64,000 nt of DNA from Neoarius graeffei. Lineage: Eukaryota > Chordata > Actinopteri > Siluriformes > Ariidae. The translations under genes were made by a program, and so were the position numbers. A model generated the notes under the pieces. It was not told the origin of the DNA, did not search any database, and saw nothing but the letters and a program-made list of their open reading frames with translations. Positions 9,644 to 21,199 of the stretch are shown here, in pieces. The stretch is from contig NC_083579.1 of the NCBI RefSeq assembly GCF_027579695.1, positions 72,401,371 through 72,465,370 of the forward strand, read 5' to 3'. The number at the start of each line of letters is the position of its first letter. Position 1 is the stretch's first letter.

Positions 9644-10818
9644 TGGGTGGCACTGTCACCTCACAGCAAGAAGGTTCTGGGTTCGAGCCCAGTGGTTTAC
9701 AGGGGCCTTTCTATGTGGAGTTTGTATGTTCTCACCGTGTCTGTATGGGTTTCCTCTGGAAGCTCTGGTTTCCCCCACAGTCCAAAGACATGCAGGTTAG
9801 GTTAATTAGTGGCTCTAAATTGACCGTAGGTGTGAATGTGAGTGTGAATTCACACCTACATGTACAGTGGTGCTTGAAAGTTTGTGAACCCTTTAGAATT
9901 ATTTATATTTCTGCATAAATATGACCTAAAACATCATCAGATTTTTACACAAGTCCTAAAAATAGATAAAGAGAACCCAGTTAAACAAATGAGACAAAAA
10001 TATTCTCCTGATGGTGGACTCATGAACATTAGCATTAGCCAATGTGAGAGAGGCCTTCAGTTGCTTAGAAGTTACCCTGGGGTCCTTTGTGACCTCGCCG
10101 ACTATTACACGCCTTGCTCTTGGAGTGATCTTTGTTGGTCGACCACTCCTGGGGAGGGTAACAATGGTCTTGAATTTCCTCCATTTGTACACAATCTGTC
10201 TGACTGTGGATTGGTGGAGTCCAAACTCTTTAGAGATGGTTGTGTAACCTTTTCCAGCCTGATGAGCATCAACAACGCTTTTTCTGAGGTCCTCAGAAAT
10301 CTCCTTTGTTCGTGCCATGATACACTTCCACAAACATGTGTTGTGAAGATCAGACATTGATAGATCCCTGTTCTTTAAATAAAACAGGGTGCCCACTCAC
10401 ACCTGATTGTCTTCCCATTGATTGAAAACACCTGACTCTAATTTCACCTTCAAATTAACTGCTAATCCTAGATTAATATTACAGATATGTAATATTGGAT
10501 CATTTTCCTCAATAAATAAATGACCAAGTATAATATTTTTGTCTCATTTGTTTCACTGGGTTCTCCTTATCCAATTTTAGGACTTGTGTGAAAATCTAAT
10601 GATGTTTTAGGTCATATTTATGCAGAAATATAGAAAATTCTTAAGGGTTCACAAACTTTCAGGCACCACTGTAGTTTGTCTCTATGTGTCAGCCCTGTGA
10701 TGATCTGGCAGCTTGTCCAGGGTGTACCCCGCCTCTTGCCCATAGTCAGCTGGGATAGGCTCCAGTTTGCCTGCGACCCTGTACAGGATAAGCGGTTTCG
10801 GATAATGGATGGATGTTA
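9644..10818 (+). repeat. SINE copy split by a Tc1 element
   Basis: Head and body at 9644-9862, 3' half at 10674-10818 (TGTGTCAGCCCTGTGATG through the AAGCGGTTTCGGATAATGG tail), with the Tc1 between them. Paralogue of 685-896. Confidence 0.8.
9865..10671 (-). mobile_element. Tc1-like transposon, internally deleted copy (family 1)
   Basis: Same structure and the same internal deletion as 899-1717, with TA at 9863-9864 and 10672-10673. The N-terminal transposase half (MARTKEISEDLRKSVV) is on the minus strand. It was copied with the block rather than inserted independently. Confidence 0.88.
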
Positions 10819-11087
10819 GAGATTCTATTTCTAGTGCAGAGAAGTTTCTCTTTTTGGCTGTATTACGCCTCTGCATATCGGAAAGTTTGGGGCGTGGCAT
10901 CTAAACTGAGAATATATAGGGGCGTGATTATGTAAATGATGATGGTTTTGAGTTCTTACTCTGAGATTGGCGAGATATGAACATTTCAAGAATCACACAA
11001 ACCTGTAGTGCAATGATTTCTACATTCGAGTCTGCACTGTTTTCTGTGCTAGATTAATAAATGTGGGTGAGTGATTATGACATTGTC

Positions 11088-11290
11088 TTTATTCATAACA
11101 CAGAAATACGCAGCGCCATCATTATAATCCACATTTTTAACTGTGAAAGGCTGAAAGTTGATCTTGGTTGAATTCTGGATTGTCCTCAGTGATGGTGTGC
11201 ACTCTGAGCTCCATTCTCTTTCCTTGGTGATGATGATACCAGTCCGATTACGGTTTGCATCCTTGATGTTTGAACAGTTTATTGTGGCCA
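11088..11290 (-). pseudogene. Subfamily A V pseudogene (V4), 5' truncated
   Basis: The 3' part of a V exon is recognisable: ATINCSN, then after a frame change FTVKNVDYNDGAAYFCVMN. The FR2 tryptophan motif is lost, leader and exon start are absent, and the RSS heptamer is degraded to GACAATG (11081-11087) with no nonamer. The upstream edge is fused directly to the downstream flank of V5 (CCACAGCTGCAGGTG). It cannot recombine efficiently or encode a domain. Confidence 0.8.
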
Positions 11291-11340
11291 CAACCACAGC
11301 TGCAGGTGTTCTGGTTTGGGGGTAACGTGGATCAGATGAA

Positions 11341-11378
11341 GGTTTTTGTCATTAAGTGAGCTGATCTACAGCACTGTG
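11341..11378 (-). other. V5 recombination signal sequence (22-bp spacer)
   Basis: Heptamer CACAGTG at 11372-11378, a 22-bp spacer, and nonamer ACAAAAACC at 11341-11349. Confidence 0.9.
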
Positions 11379-11829
11379 TAATAAGCTGCACAGAAATACA
11401 CAGCACTGTCGTTCACTGAAAGACTGTTTATGGTCAAAGACCCGTCTTTGGTCCCATCACCACTCAGTTTGATCTTCGTTTCAAATTCTGTCTCCAGGTT
11501 TGGATAAGTATTTAAAAGGTATCCCATGTATTTAAATCCTGTTTCCTTGCTGTGTTTGTACCACAGTATTTGATTATAGCTCGCGACAGTGTGCGAACAT
11601 TTGATCTCAGCAACCTCGTCTTGTTTTTTTATGAGATCAGGAGGATTCTGGACGACAGAACAAACACCAGAACCTGTGGAGAGAAAAAGAGAGAAATCAA
11701 GGTAGCTAAAATGAAAAAGTAAAATATTTGGGGAATAGATTTTCTAAGATGTTCGATAGAAAGACATGTATGATATGCACCTGTTAGAAATAATAGTGTG
11801 GCAGGAAATATGATGAGAACAGTACACAT
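11379..11829 (-). CDS. T-cell receptor alpha/delta V segment, subfamily B (V5)
   Basis: Leader exon 11781-11829 encodes MCTVLIIFPATLLFLTG. V exon 11379-11673 is open, from GSGVCSVVQNPPDLI through IKCSHT, QILWYKHSKETG and SLTINSLSVNDSAVYFCAAY to the RSS. It differs from neighbours in CDR1 (TVASYN) and FR2 (SKETGFKYMG), so it is one of the more diverged B genes. Its counterpart in the first block survives only as the leader scrap at 1720-1738. Confidence 0.9.
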
Positions 11830-12302
11830 GTTGATGCTCTGGGTTGCGTGTGTAATCTAAATTAAAATAAAAGGGAGTAGAAGCATGTCATCCATCCTCT
11901 ACTTCCTGTATGGGGTGTACCAGTACTCTTATCTATTTGATACATTGCCATTTCTAATGAAAGTGTGTCCTCTAGTGGATTGCATGATGGAGAGTAAAAG
12001 TAGAATAAGTGAAATCTATAATAATTTTGACAGCTGGCCTTTACTGATACTTCCTGAAAAAAAAGGAGAAAAAAAAGAAAAGCAAAATTAAACCAGAAAT
12101 ATTGTTTTTGCAATAACACTGAGGTATGTGTTCATGGGCTATGAGTGATGGTTGATAAATAACACGACTGTAAATAGATAGTATAGTATATAGTGTTATT
12201 TTAATGTTACTCATATGTGAATAAGATTTTTGTCAAATGTAAAATTCTGAGCAGATTAAATAACTGGAGAAATGATTTATTAATCATTTTTATATCAGAA
12301 TT

Positions 12303-12846
12303 CACATGGCATATGTTAACAATTTTTACTTTATCCAAAGTTTGTTTCTATGACAGAATCAGATTAAATCAATCAAAACGTGTCTTCCACATAAATTTAT
12401 GAAGTTTTATTCTGAGCTTTTGGACCTACAGTCCATCATCAGGGACAGAACGGAATGTATACGTATTTACAAATGTCAATGAAATAGTTTAGCTGAAAAC
12501 AACAACAACAACTAAACTATTGTGTACATTATGATGGGTCGTGAGCTTGTAAAATAAAATAATTTACAAGAAACATTGAATAGAAATAAAAAAATGCATA
12601 GAAAAATAAATACTATGAGATAAACTTACCTTAAATAAAGTTAAAATGTATGAGAAATTTACCTTCCATAAAGTTCACATGCTAAAAATGTATCATCTTT
12701 TTCCTTTAAACCTGTTATGACAAAAACATAACTGTATCATAAGCGTGTCATGAATGATGTCAAACGTTCACAAGTTATCATAGCAATGCATATGGAGTAA
12801 TAAAACAGTATTGCTAGTCTTGATCATGATATGTGTCATAATAATA
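12303..12846. other. Duplicated intergenic flank
   Basis: There is no gene. It matches 2595-3429 of the first block minus that block's SINE insertion, and retains about 90 bases missing there (12583-12670). Confidence 0.55.
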
Positions 12847-13480
12847 GAGCGGCGGCTACAGTTATCGACACCTTAATCTTTTTTCCGTTGCAAAAGTAGA
12901 AAAGACTTTCAATATGTAAATTGTGCATGAATAATTACTCAAACTTCCACTGAAAAAAAGAAAGAGTTGATTCCCGATTACTTAGCGTATCAGATCACGT
13001 GACATCGTTCCATAATTATCGACACCTTTGTCCACAGTTATCGACACTGTTCCACAATTATCGACATCCAGATGATTATTTATAAAAATAATCGGCAGAT
13101 GGTATTAAGTTAACAAAACATAGTTTTTTATTTAAAATTTGTTTTACATAGACTTATATGTAGTACAAAATATCTTTTATATAAATATATGGATGTCAGT
13201 GTTTACGTAAATGAGGAAGTAATTCTAATGTTTGTAAAGAAATCAACTGATAATGTTTAACCTGCGTCAGAAAATCTTTTTTTCCACTTTCTACCCACTT
13301 TCTAAGTCTTTTCGTAGATCATGTTTTGTTAATCATTCGTTGTTGTTTTTATTAATTTCTAGTTTTGTAGTTTAACAATAAATATCAACAGGGAATCGAC
13401 ACTATAACCACATGGAAATCCAGGTCAAAGGTCGCACGTCATTCCTCGAACCAAAATAGAAAATGTCTCCTGATATTGTA

Positions 13481-15078
13481 CAACCCCGATTCCAAAAAAG
13501 TTGGGACAAAGTACAAATTGTAAATAAAAATGGAATGCAATGATGTGGAAGTTTCAAAATTCCATATTTTATTCAGAATAGAACATAGATGACATATCAA
13601 ATGTTTAAACTGAGAAAATGTATCATTTAAAGAGAAAAATTAGGTGATTTTAAATTTCATGATAACACATCTCAAAAAAGTTGGGGCAAGGCCATGTTTA
13701 CCACTGTGAGACATCCCCTTTTCTCTTTACAACAGTCTGTAAACGTCTGGGGACTGAGGAGACAAGTTGCTCAAGTTTAGGGATAGGAATGTTAACCCAT
13801 TCTTGTCTAATGTAGGATTCTAGTTGCTCAACTGTCTTAAGTCTTTTTTGCCGTATCTTCCGTTTTATGATGCGCCAAATGTTTTCTATGGGTGAAAGAT
13901 CTGGACTGCAGGCTGGCCAGTTCAGTACCCGGACCCTTCTTCTACGCAGCCATGATGCTGTAATTGATGCAGTATGTGGTTTGGCATTGTCATGTTGGAA
14001 AATGCAAGGTCTTCCCTGAAAGAGACGTCATCTGGATGGGAGCATATGTTGCTCTAGAACCTGGATATACCTTTCAGCATTGATGGTGTCTTTCCAGATG
14101 TGTAAGCTGCCCATGCCACACGCACTAATGCAACCCCATACCATCAGAGATGCAGGCTTCTGAACTGAACGCTGATAACAACTTGGGTCGTCCTTCTCCG
14201 CTTTAGTCCGAATGACACGGCGTCCCTGATTTCCATAAAGAAGTTCAAATTTTGATTCGTCTGACCACAGAACAGTTTTCCACTTTGCCACAGTCCATTT
14301 TAAATGAGGCTTGGCCCAGAGAAGATGTCTGTGCTTCTGGATCATGTTTAGATACGGCTTCTTCTTTGAACTATAGAGTTTTAGCTGGCAACGGCGGATG
14401 GCACGGTGAATTGTGTTCACAGATAATGTTCTCTGGAAATATTTCTGAGCTCATTTTGTGATTTCCAATACAGAAGCATGCCTGTATGCGATGCAGTGCC
14501 GTCTAAGGGCTCGAAGATCATGGGCACCCAGTATGGTTTTCCGGCCTTGACCTTTATGCACAGAGATTCTTCCAGATTCTCTGAATCTTTTGATGATATT
14601 ATGCACTGTAGATGATGATATGTTCAAACTCTTTGCAATTTTACACTGTCGAACTCCTTTCTGATATTGCTCCACTATTTGTCAGCGCAGAATTAGGGGG
14701 ATTGGTGATCCTCTTCCCATCTTTACTTCTGAGAGCTGCTGCCACTCCAAGATGCTCTTTTTATACCCAGTCATGTTAATGACCTATTGCCAAACCTAAT
14801 TAGTTCCAATTTGGTCCTCCAGCTGTTCCTTTTTTGCACATTTAACTTTTCCAGCCTCTTATTGCCCCTGTCCCAACTTTTTTGAGATGTGTTGCTGTCA
14901 TGAAATTTCAAATGAGCCAATATTTGGCATGAAATTTCAAAATGTCTCACTTTGACATTTGATATGTTGTCTATGTTCTATTGTGAATACAATGTCAGTT
15001 TTTGAGATTTGTAAATTATTGCATTCCGTTTTTATTTACAATTTGTACTTTGTCCCAACTCTTTTGGAATCGGGGCTG
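13481..15078 (-). mobile_element. Tc1-like transposon (family 2), full length
   Basis: The ends are CAACCCCGATTCC and its near-inverse, with TA at 13479-13480 and 15079-15080. Length is 1598 bp. It is inserted within the TIR element copy of block two only. It contains a full-length but stop-bearing transposase frame. Confidence 0.9.
13698..14720 (-). pseudogene. Tc1-like transposase (family 2), full length with three stops
   Basis: From MGRGSPIPLILR to the terminal stop the frame is 1023 nt (340 codons), the usual Tc1 length, with no indel. It has a paired-type helix-turn-helix (QKGVRQCKIAKSLNISSST), then the DDE core: first Asp in WSDESKFE, second in FQHDNAKPH, Glu in SPIEN, all retained. 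In-frame TGA codons lie at 14682-14684, 14451-14453 and 14028-14030, in contexts suggesting Arg, Trp and Arg codons. The third is at the same codon as in the copy at 48590-49612. It is inactive as it stands. Confidence 0.88.
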
Positions 15079-15890
15079 TAATATGTGGTAGATATTTACA
15101 GCAAACTGCAACATTATATATATATATATAATTTTTTTTTCCTGAAAAAATAGAAAAATCTGAATATTTCAAGCAGTTAATTTTTTTATTTTTTTATATG
15201 CTCGGAATTTAATTCTGGTCTAATTCTATTTATTGCAATCGGAATCCAAATACTCTATAAACATTCCATTCTGTTATCTATCAGATAAAAAAACATATTA
15301 TAAATCACAACACTTTTATTTTTATTTTATCCATAACAGTTGTAAATGTCCCTTAATTCCACAGGGTGTCAATAATGGTGGACAACGGTGAAAGTGATCA
15401 CTATTATCGACACCTCACGTGACTTCTCAATCGCGCATTTAGATACAAAATGGCGGCTGTCAAATGAAAGAGTAAGAAACAAAGTAGGTTTCGTGAAGGA
15501 GATCATGAAATATCGGTGAATTTGATCATTAAAAACATGTCCATGATCTTTCCACCATGCTTACCTGCGATGATAACGTCCGGGTTTTCCTTAAATTGCT
15601 GATCGTGCTAAAAAAATTCCATCTCAGGTAACGAGCTGCGTCATCAGACGACAAGATCAAAGGGTGAGGAGTGTCTTCCGGTTGATTAATTAACCAATAA
15701 TAACTGTTGTAACTGAAATTCAGCTTTGTAAAATAGTTTTTTATTGGTAACTCTGAAAAGGTGTCGATAATTATGGGCTGTCGATAATTGTAGCCGCCGC
15801 TCTATATGTCATGACATTGTTATCTCAAAGGCTTTTATGTTATTCAGCCCTCATTAGGTGTCTCTGTTTCTTCCTGACTGACACACCGTG

Positions 15891-15929
15891 TGTTTTTGTA
15901 CAGCTCTGCCCTGTGGTTATAACACTGTG
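15891..15929 (-). other. V6 recombination signal sequence (23-RSS)
   Basis: Heptamer CACAGTG at 15923-15929, a 23-bp spacer, and nonamer ACAAAAACA at 15891-15899. Confidence 0.9.
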
Positions 15930-16426
15930 TTTACTCACAGCACAGAAATACACAGCGCTGTCATTATAATCCACATCCTTCACTGTGAAGAATCCTTCCT
16001 CAGGAACTGTTTTAATGACTGAAAATTTACTTTGGTTGAATGTTCCAAAGTCTGGATCTTTATAGCTGGTAGTGAAGACGATGAGCTCCATGCTCTCTCC
16101 TCGATACTGACGATACCAGTACATCTGATTATGAAATGCATCTTTGGTGTGTGAGCAGTTTATTGTGGCTGATTGGCCCAGTTTAGCCCAGTGTATACTG
16201 GGCTGAAAGACATCATTCATCCCTGCAACTCCTGTAAATAAACAATACGTTTATTTCAAAAAAAGTTTCCGTTTCACAAATATGTATCAGGTGTTTATTG
16301 CCCTATTTTGACTGACAGGCTTGTGTAGCAGTTATATCATTACAGATCATCATTATTTTTCCCCAGATATTTTTAATTACCTTGAATCCAGTAGAGTGAC
16401 TGAAAAAAGACTAAAACGCTGATCAT
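15930..16426 (-). CDS. T-cell receptor alpha/delta V segment, subfamily A (V6)
   Basis: Leader exon 16381-16426 (MISVLVFFQSLYWIQ). V exon 15930-16231 is open and differs from V2 by only a few residues: MYWYRQ for MSWYRQ, SYKDPDF for SYKEPDF, SVIKTV for SVNKTV. It has both canonical cysteines (INCSHT, YFCAVS), the tryptophan and the RSS. It is the duplicate of V2 in the second block. The substitutions cluster at CDR1, CDR2 and FR3. It looks functional. Confidence 0.92.
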
Positions 16427-16503
16427 TGTGGTTCTTGATAATGAGACTACAGACTGAACTAAGACTGTAGAAGATTATTCAGATTCTAGTCAGTGATGTA
16501 TGA

Positions 16504-16513
16504 CGTGACATCA
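16504..16513 (-). promoter_or_regulatory. CRE-like decamer upstream of V6
   Basis: CGTGACATCA, the one-base variant of the motif at 5495-5504, lies 77 bp upstream of the V6 start. Confidence 0.35.
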
Positions 16514-16589
16514 TAACTCCACCCACAGAAACGGTGTAAAAATACACCATTCATAGGCACTGCCATGTGAACCTTGACATGTGAACCTT

Positions 16590-18030
16590 GACTGGTGGCA
16601 CTCACTTCACATCTGATGAAGACGTTTGAGCGGCTCTTCCTCAGCCTCCTCAGACCTCAGGTGCAACATTCCCAGGACTGTCTGCAGTTTGCGTACCGGG
16701 CAGGTGTTGGTGTAGAAGACGCCATCCTCTACCTGCTACACCGAGCCCACTCGCATCTGGATAAGGGAAATGGCACAGTGAGGATCCTCTTCTTGGACTT
16801 CTTGAGTGCCTTCAACACCATCCAGCCCCTTATGCTTCAGGACAAACTGAACAGGATGCGAGTGGACCCCTGCCTGGTCACCTGGATCTTCAGCTACCTC
16901 AACGACAGGCCACAGTACGTCAGGCTGAAGGACATCACGTCTGACACTGTGAATAGCAGCACCGGAGCATCCCAGGGCATGGTGCTGGCCCCTCTTCTCT
17001 TCACCCTGTACACAGCGGACTTCTGCTACAACTCAGAGCTGTGTCACATTCAGAAGTTCGCCGATGACACAGCCATCGTGGGGTGTATCAGGGACAACAG
17101 AGAGGAGGAGTATAGGAGCCTGGTGAGGGACTTTGCCATTCAGTGCAACAGGAACCATCTGCAGCTCAACACCTCGAAGACCAAGGAGATGGTCATTGAC
17201 TTTGGGAGGCCCAGACCAAGGTCACGACCAGTTCTGATCGAGTGAGTTGAGGTGGAGGTTGTGGATTCCTACAAGTACCTCGGGCTGTGGCTGGACAGCA
17301 AGCTGGACTGGACTTGCAACACCAACCACTTGTACAGGAAGGGACAGAGCAGGATATACTTCCTGAGGAGGCTGCGGTCCTTTAACATCTGCAGGAAACT
17401 CCTGTGGATGTTCTATCAGTCCATGGTCGCCAGTGTCCTGTTTTACACCATGGTGTGCTGGGGGGGGAGCACGTCCAAGAAGGACACATCCAGGCTGGAC
17501 AAACTGATCAGGCGGGCCGGCTCTGTGGTCGGCATGGACTCTCTGGTGATGGTGGGAGAGAACAGGACTATGGACAAACTACTGAACCTCATGGATGATG
17601 CCAGTCATACTCTGCACACCGTCATCAGCAACCAGAGGAGCCTGTTCAGTGACAGAATGCTCCTTCCCAAGTGCAGGACTAACAGACTTAAAAACTCCTT
17701 TGTCCCTCACTTCTTCAGACTGTACAACTCCTCTCTGGGAGGGAGGAGGGGTAACAGGAGGACAGAGGATGGGAAGGAGCAGTAGCCTAGCCTGACAAAA
17801 AGCAACACTGGACAATGTGCAATATAAATGTGCAGTACCTCTCCTGCTGGACTTTTTTTTCACCCCATATCTTCTTTTTTGTATTTGTATTTGTAAATAC
17901 TTAATTTAATTTATCTAGAAGTTTTCTCTATTTTCAATTCTCTGTTTATTCTGTAATGATGCTGCTGGAATTTTAATTTCCCTGAGGGAACCCTCCCAAA
18001 AGGATCAATAAAGTTTTATGTAATCTAATG
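16590..18030 (+). mobile_element. 5'-truncated LINE, Rex1/CR1-group-like
   Basis: The reverse transcriptase frame starts VALTSHLMKTFERLF, has LFLDFLSAFNTIQ (first catalytic Asp) and HIQKFADDTAIVG (the FADD catalytic pair), then continues through VVDSYKYLGLWLDSKLDW to 17785. A single in-frame TGA at 17243-17245 interrupts it between LIE and VEVVDS. The endonuclease half is missing. The 3' end reads GGATCAATAAAGTTTTATG. It lies next to an older minus-strand SINE whose remainder follows at 18031. The clade call is by recalled motif style. Confidence 0.8.
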
Positions 18031-18310
18031 TTGACTATGGGCGAGAGACACCCTAGACAAGTCACCAGATCATCACAGGGCTGACACCTAGAGACAAACT
18101 AGGTGTGAATTCACACTCAATTTAGAGCAACCAGTTATCCTAACCTGCATGCCTTTGGACTGTGGGTGAAACCAGAGCACCCAGAGGGGACCCACGCAGA
18201 CACGGGGAGAACATGCAAACTCTACACAGAAAGACCTGCATCAACCACTGGGCTCGAACCCAGAACCTTCTTTCTGTGAGGTGACAGTGCTAACCACTAC
18301 ACCATCATGT
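18031..18310 (-). repeat. SINE copy, minus strand, adjoining the LINE
   Basis: Inverse SINE body and head, paralogous to 6260-6535. Its 3' end is replaced by the LINE at 16590-18030. Confidence 0.7.
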
Positions 18311-18530
18311 CACCTGCTGGAGCACCTTTTCTGAAACAGAAATATATATAGTGATAAGGCACTATATTTACACTTTTAATAAAATGAAATACAAAACAAA
18401 ACACTGCTAATATGATGTTAGAAATGAGTCACATAAACACTTTGCATGTTTGTGTGGTTTATTGGTATAAAACCAAATGCAGCCCACAGCTGCAGGTGTT
18501 CTGGTTTGGGGGTAACGTGGATCAGATGAA

Positions 18531-18568
18531 GGTTTTTGTCATTAAGTGAGCTGATCTACAGCACTGTG
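18531..18568 (-). other. V7 recombination signal sequence (22-bp spacer)
   Basis: Heptamer CACAGTG at 18562-18568, a 22-bp spacer, and nonamer ACAAAAACC at 18531-18539. Confidence 0.9.
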
Positions 18569-19002
18569 TAATAAGCTGCACAGAAATACACAGCACTGTC
18601 GCTCACTGAAAGACTGTTTATGGTCAAAGAGCCGTCTTTGGTCCCATCACCACTCAGTTTGATCTTCGTTTCAAATTCTGCCTCCAGGTTTGGAGAAGTA
18701 ACAGAAAGGTATCCCATGAGTGTAAATCCTGTGTCCTGGCCGTGTTTGTACCACAGAATGCGATTATAGTTATTTACAGTGTGTGAACATTTGATCTCAG
18801 CAACCTCATTCTGCTTTTTTATGAGATCAGGAGGATTCTGGGCTACAGAACAAACACCAGAACCTGTGGAGAGAAAAAGAGAACCATCAAGGTGTACAAA
18901 ATGAAGTAGTCTGTTCAAATTTGGGAGCACATTTTATAAAATATTGTATTTACCTGGAAGGCACAATAGTATGGCAGAAAATATGATGAGAACAAAACAC
19001 AT
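18569..19002 (-). CDS. T-cell receptor alpha/delta V segment, subfamily B (V7)
   Basis: Leader exon 18954-19002 encodes MCFVLIIFSAILLCLPG. V exon 18569-18863 is open: GSGVCSVAQNPPDLI, IKCSHTVNNYNRILWYKH, GYLSVTS in CDR2, SVSDSAVYFCAAY, then the RSS. The reading frame also runs back through the intron without a stop, which makes a longer false ORF; the leader exon with proper splice sites is the real start. It is nearly identical to V8 and V9, so recent duplication or gene conversion is likely. It looks functional. Confidence 0.92.
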
Positions 19003-19164
19003 GTTGAGTCTGAGACTAGAAGTGAAAATAAAAGGAGCATGAAGCCTTGTGAAGAGTCACCTGTCTCCTGAGTCCTCCTTTCCACCCATACACGTCACGG
19101 TTTCATACAATGGTTATCTCCACGTCAGTGTCCATGCAGATTTTAAGCACACTGTTAATATTTC

Positions 19165-19484
19165 TACAACACTGACTGTTCTGGGTTCGAGCCCGGTGGC
19201 CGACGAGGGCTGTTCTGTGTAGAGTTTGCATGTTCTCCCTGTGTCTCCTCCGGGTGCTCCAGTTTCCCACACAGTCCACAGACATGCAGGTTAGGTGAAT
19301 TGGTGGCTGTAAATTGACCGTAGGTGTGAATGTGAGTGTGAATTCACACCTAGTTTGTCTCTATGTATCAGCCCGGCGATGATCTGGTGACTTGTCCAGG
19401 GTGTACCCCGCCTCTCGCCCATAGTCAGTTGGGACAGGCTCCAGCTAGCCCGCGACTCTGCACAGGATAAGCGGTAATGGATGG
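19165..19484 (+). repeat. Old SINE copy in the V upstream flank
   Basis: Diverged SINE with GGTTCGAGCCCGGTGGCCG and GTGAATTCACACC. Orthologous copies sit at 30990-31312 and 37200-37520 in the other V units, so it was carried by tandem duplication. Confidence 0.75.
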
Positions 19485-20620
19485 ATTATTCTCTTCTAAT
19501 TTTAATTTGGCCTCATTTTCTATCAAATTTGCTTCAGGAGTGAAAGAGTTACTGTCCTTAAAAAATTAAAATCAAGTTATCCAATGAGACTTTTTTGTTT
19601 GTTGTCTCCACGCTCAGAAGAGTTTAGAGCTGCTCACTCATTGGTTCGGACTTCATTGCCGGGACAAAAGGCCATGGCAGTGTATGTTTATGTAGGAAGT
19701 GACAGATAAATTAACCAATCAGATATTGAGTTCTAGTGAGAGGGACCAGAAATTTCTCACCCTCAGCCTTCTGGAAGGCCAACGCGAGCTAAACCGTGTG
19801 TCGTTCATCAGTAGTGTTAGCAAATGCTCATAACGCGGTCAAGCCAGTGCTATCGAGAGCAAGTAGCACAGGCTAATGACTGAGAAATTAAGATTTCTGT
19901 CTCCAGACTCTCCTTCCACACTGCACACTCACTACAGTATTTTTCACTCAGACTTAAGTATTCATTTCCTGATGTAATTTACTGAGTTACTTTTAAAATC
20001 AACATCGATAGCTACACACAACGGAGAGACCCGGCAGCCTGCCGCTAATCCCTTACAAAATCCTTTGACCTGTTGCTTTTTTGGTGTCTGGCTAAGTTTT
20101 GGCTGAGCTCAAGTCCCAACTCTAATAATAACGCTTCACCACTGTTCATAATCAGTTAGCTGAAGGTATTCTGTATTTCTGTACTTGTCTGTAGGGTCCT
20201 GATTCTCAGTGCTAATAAATCTTCTAATAAAAAAAAAAACATATTAAACGTGAACCGAAAAATAAATGTATCTATATTCAAATGTGCTTGATTTTGTACC
20301 GAGAGGCTACAGATTTGTTGTGTTATACTGCCCTCTTTAGGCGTCTCTCCTTCTTGTAGAGTAGTGAATATATTATGATAGTGTGAGGATGGGGTAATCA
20401 CTGTACGATCAGATGTTTGTATCACATTACATTTCCCAATTTATATGGAAAGCAGTGAGGTTTAGGCCTGAGATTAGGAGTTGAACTTTTTCTGATAATT
20501 TTATATGAAAGAAGTCGAATAAAATTCATCCACATGCCCTCACCTGTGCAAATTTTTTTATGACATTACTGTGTGTAAACTATAAATAAAAATGTTCACC
20601 GAAATGATAAATATGGTTTA
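19485..20620. repeat. Shared V-unit flank (also at 31313-32440, 37521-38640, 40130-41260)
   Basis: There is no gene. This 1.1-kb segment separates B-type V units and recurs four times with few differences. At 20156-20425 an open frame (start MIQTSDRTVITPS) recurs in every copy. Its 3' side, with TTGTGTTATACTGCCCTC followed by CACTGTA, resembles the downstream flank and degraded RSS of an A-type V gene (compare 42737-42831). It may be the relic of a lost V. Confidence 0.5.
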
Positions 20621-20689
20621 TTTGTACGAAACCAAATCCAGCCCACAGCTGCAGGTGTTCTGGTTTGGGGGTAACGTGGATCAGATGAA

Positions 20690-20727
20690 GGTTTTTGTCA
20701 TTAAGTGAGCTGATCTACAGCACTGTG
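20690..20727 (-). other. V8 recombination signal sequence (22-bp spacer)
   Basis: Heptamer CACAGTG at 20721-20727, a 22-bp spacer, and nonamer ACAAAAACC at 20690-20698. Confidence 0.9.
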
Positions 20728-21161
20728 TAATAAGCTGCACAGAAATACACAGCACTGTCGCTCACTGAAAGACTGTTTATGGTCAAAGAGCCGTCTTTGG
20801 TCCCATCACCACTCAGTTTGATCTTCGTTTCAAATTCTGCCTCCAGGTTTGGAGAAGTAACAGAAAGGTATCCCATGAGTGTAAATCCTGTGTCCTGGCT
20901 GTGTTTGTACCACAGAATGCGATTATAGCTATTTACAGTGTGTGAACATTTGATCTCAGCAACCTCGTTCTGTTTTTTTATGAGATCAGGAGGATTCTGG
21001 GCTACAGAACAAACACCAGAACCTGTGGAGAGAAAAAGAGAACCATCAAGGTGGACAAAATGAAGTAGTCTGTTCAAATTTGGGAGCACATTTTATAAAA
21101 TATTGTATTTACCTGGAAGGCACAATAGGATGGCAGAAAATATGATGAGAACAGAACACAT
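20728..21161 (-). CDS. T-cell receptor alpha/delta V segment, subfamily B (V8)
   Basis: Leader exon 21113-21161 encodes MCSVLIIFSAILLCLPG. V exon 20728-21022 is open with IKCSHTVNSYNRILWYKH, GYLSVTS, SVSDSAVYFCAAY and the RSS. It differs from V7 at only a few positions (NSYN for NNYN, HSQ for HGQ). A CT microsatellite lies directly upstream of the leader. It looks functional. Confidence 0.92.
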
Positions 21162-21167
21162 GTTGAG

Positions 21168-21194
<27 letters not shown>
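21168..21194. repeat. CT microsatellite upstream of V8
   Basis: About 13 CT units. A shorter version, (CT)6, lies upstream of V9 at 32999-33010. Confidence 0.85.

Positions 21195-21199
<5 letters not shown>

Larger units (their letters stand above)
12847..15802. mobile_element. Second copy of the TIR transposon, interrupted by a Tc1-like element
   Basis: The termini match 3430-4793 (GAGCGGCGGCTACAGTTATC and its inverse), with TA at 12845-12846 and 15803-15804. The interior is interrupted by a 1.6-kb Tc1-like element at 13481-15078 that the first copy lacks. Confidence 0.75.
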
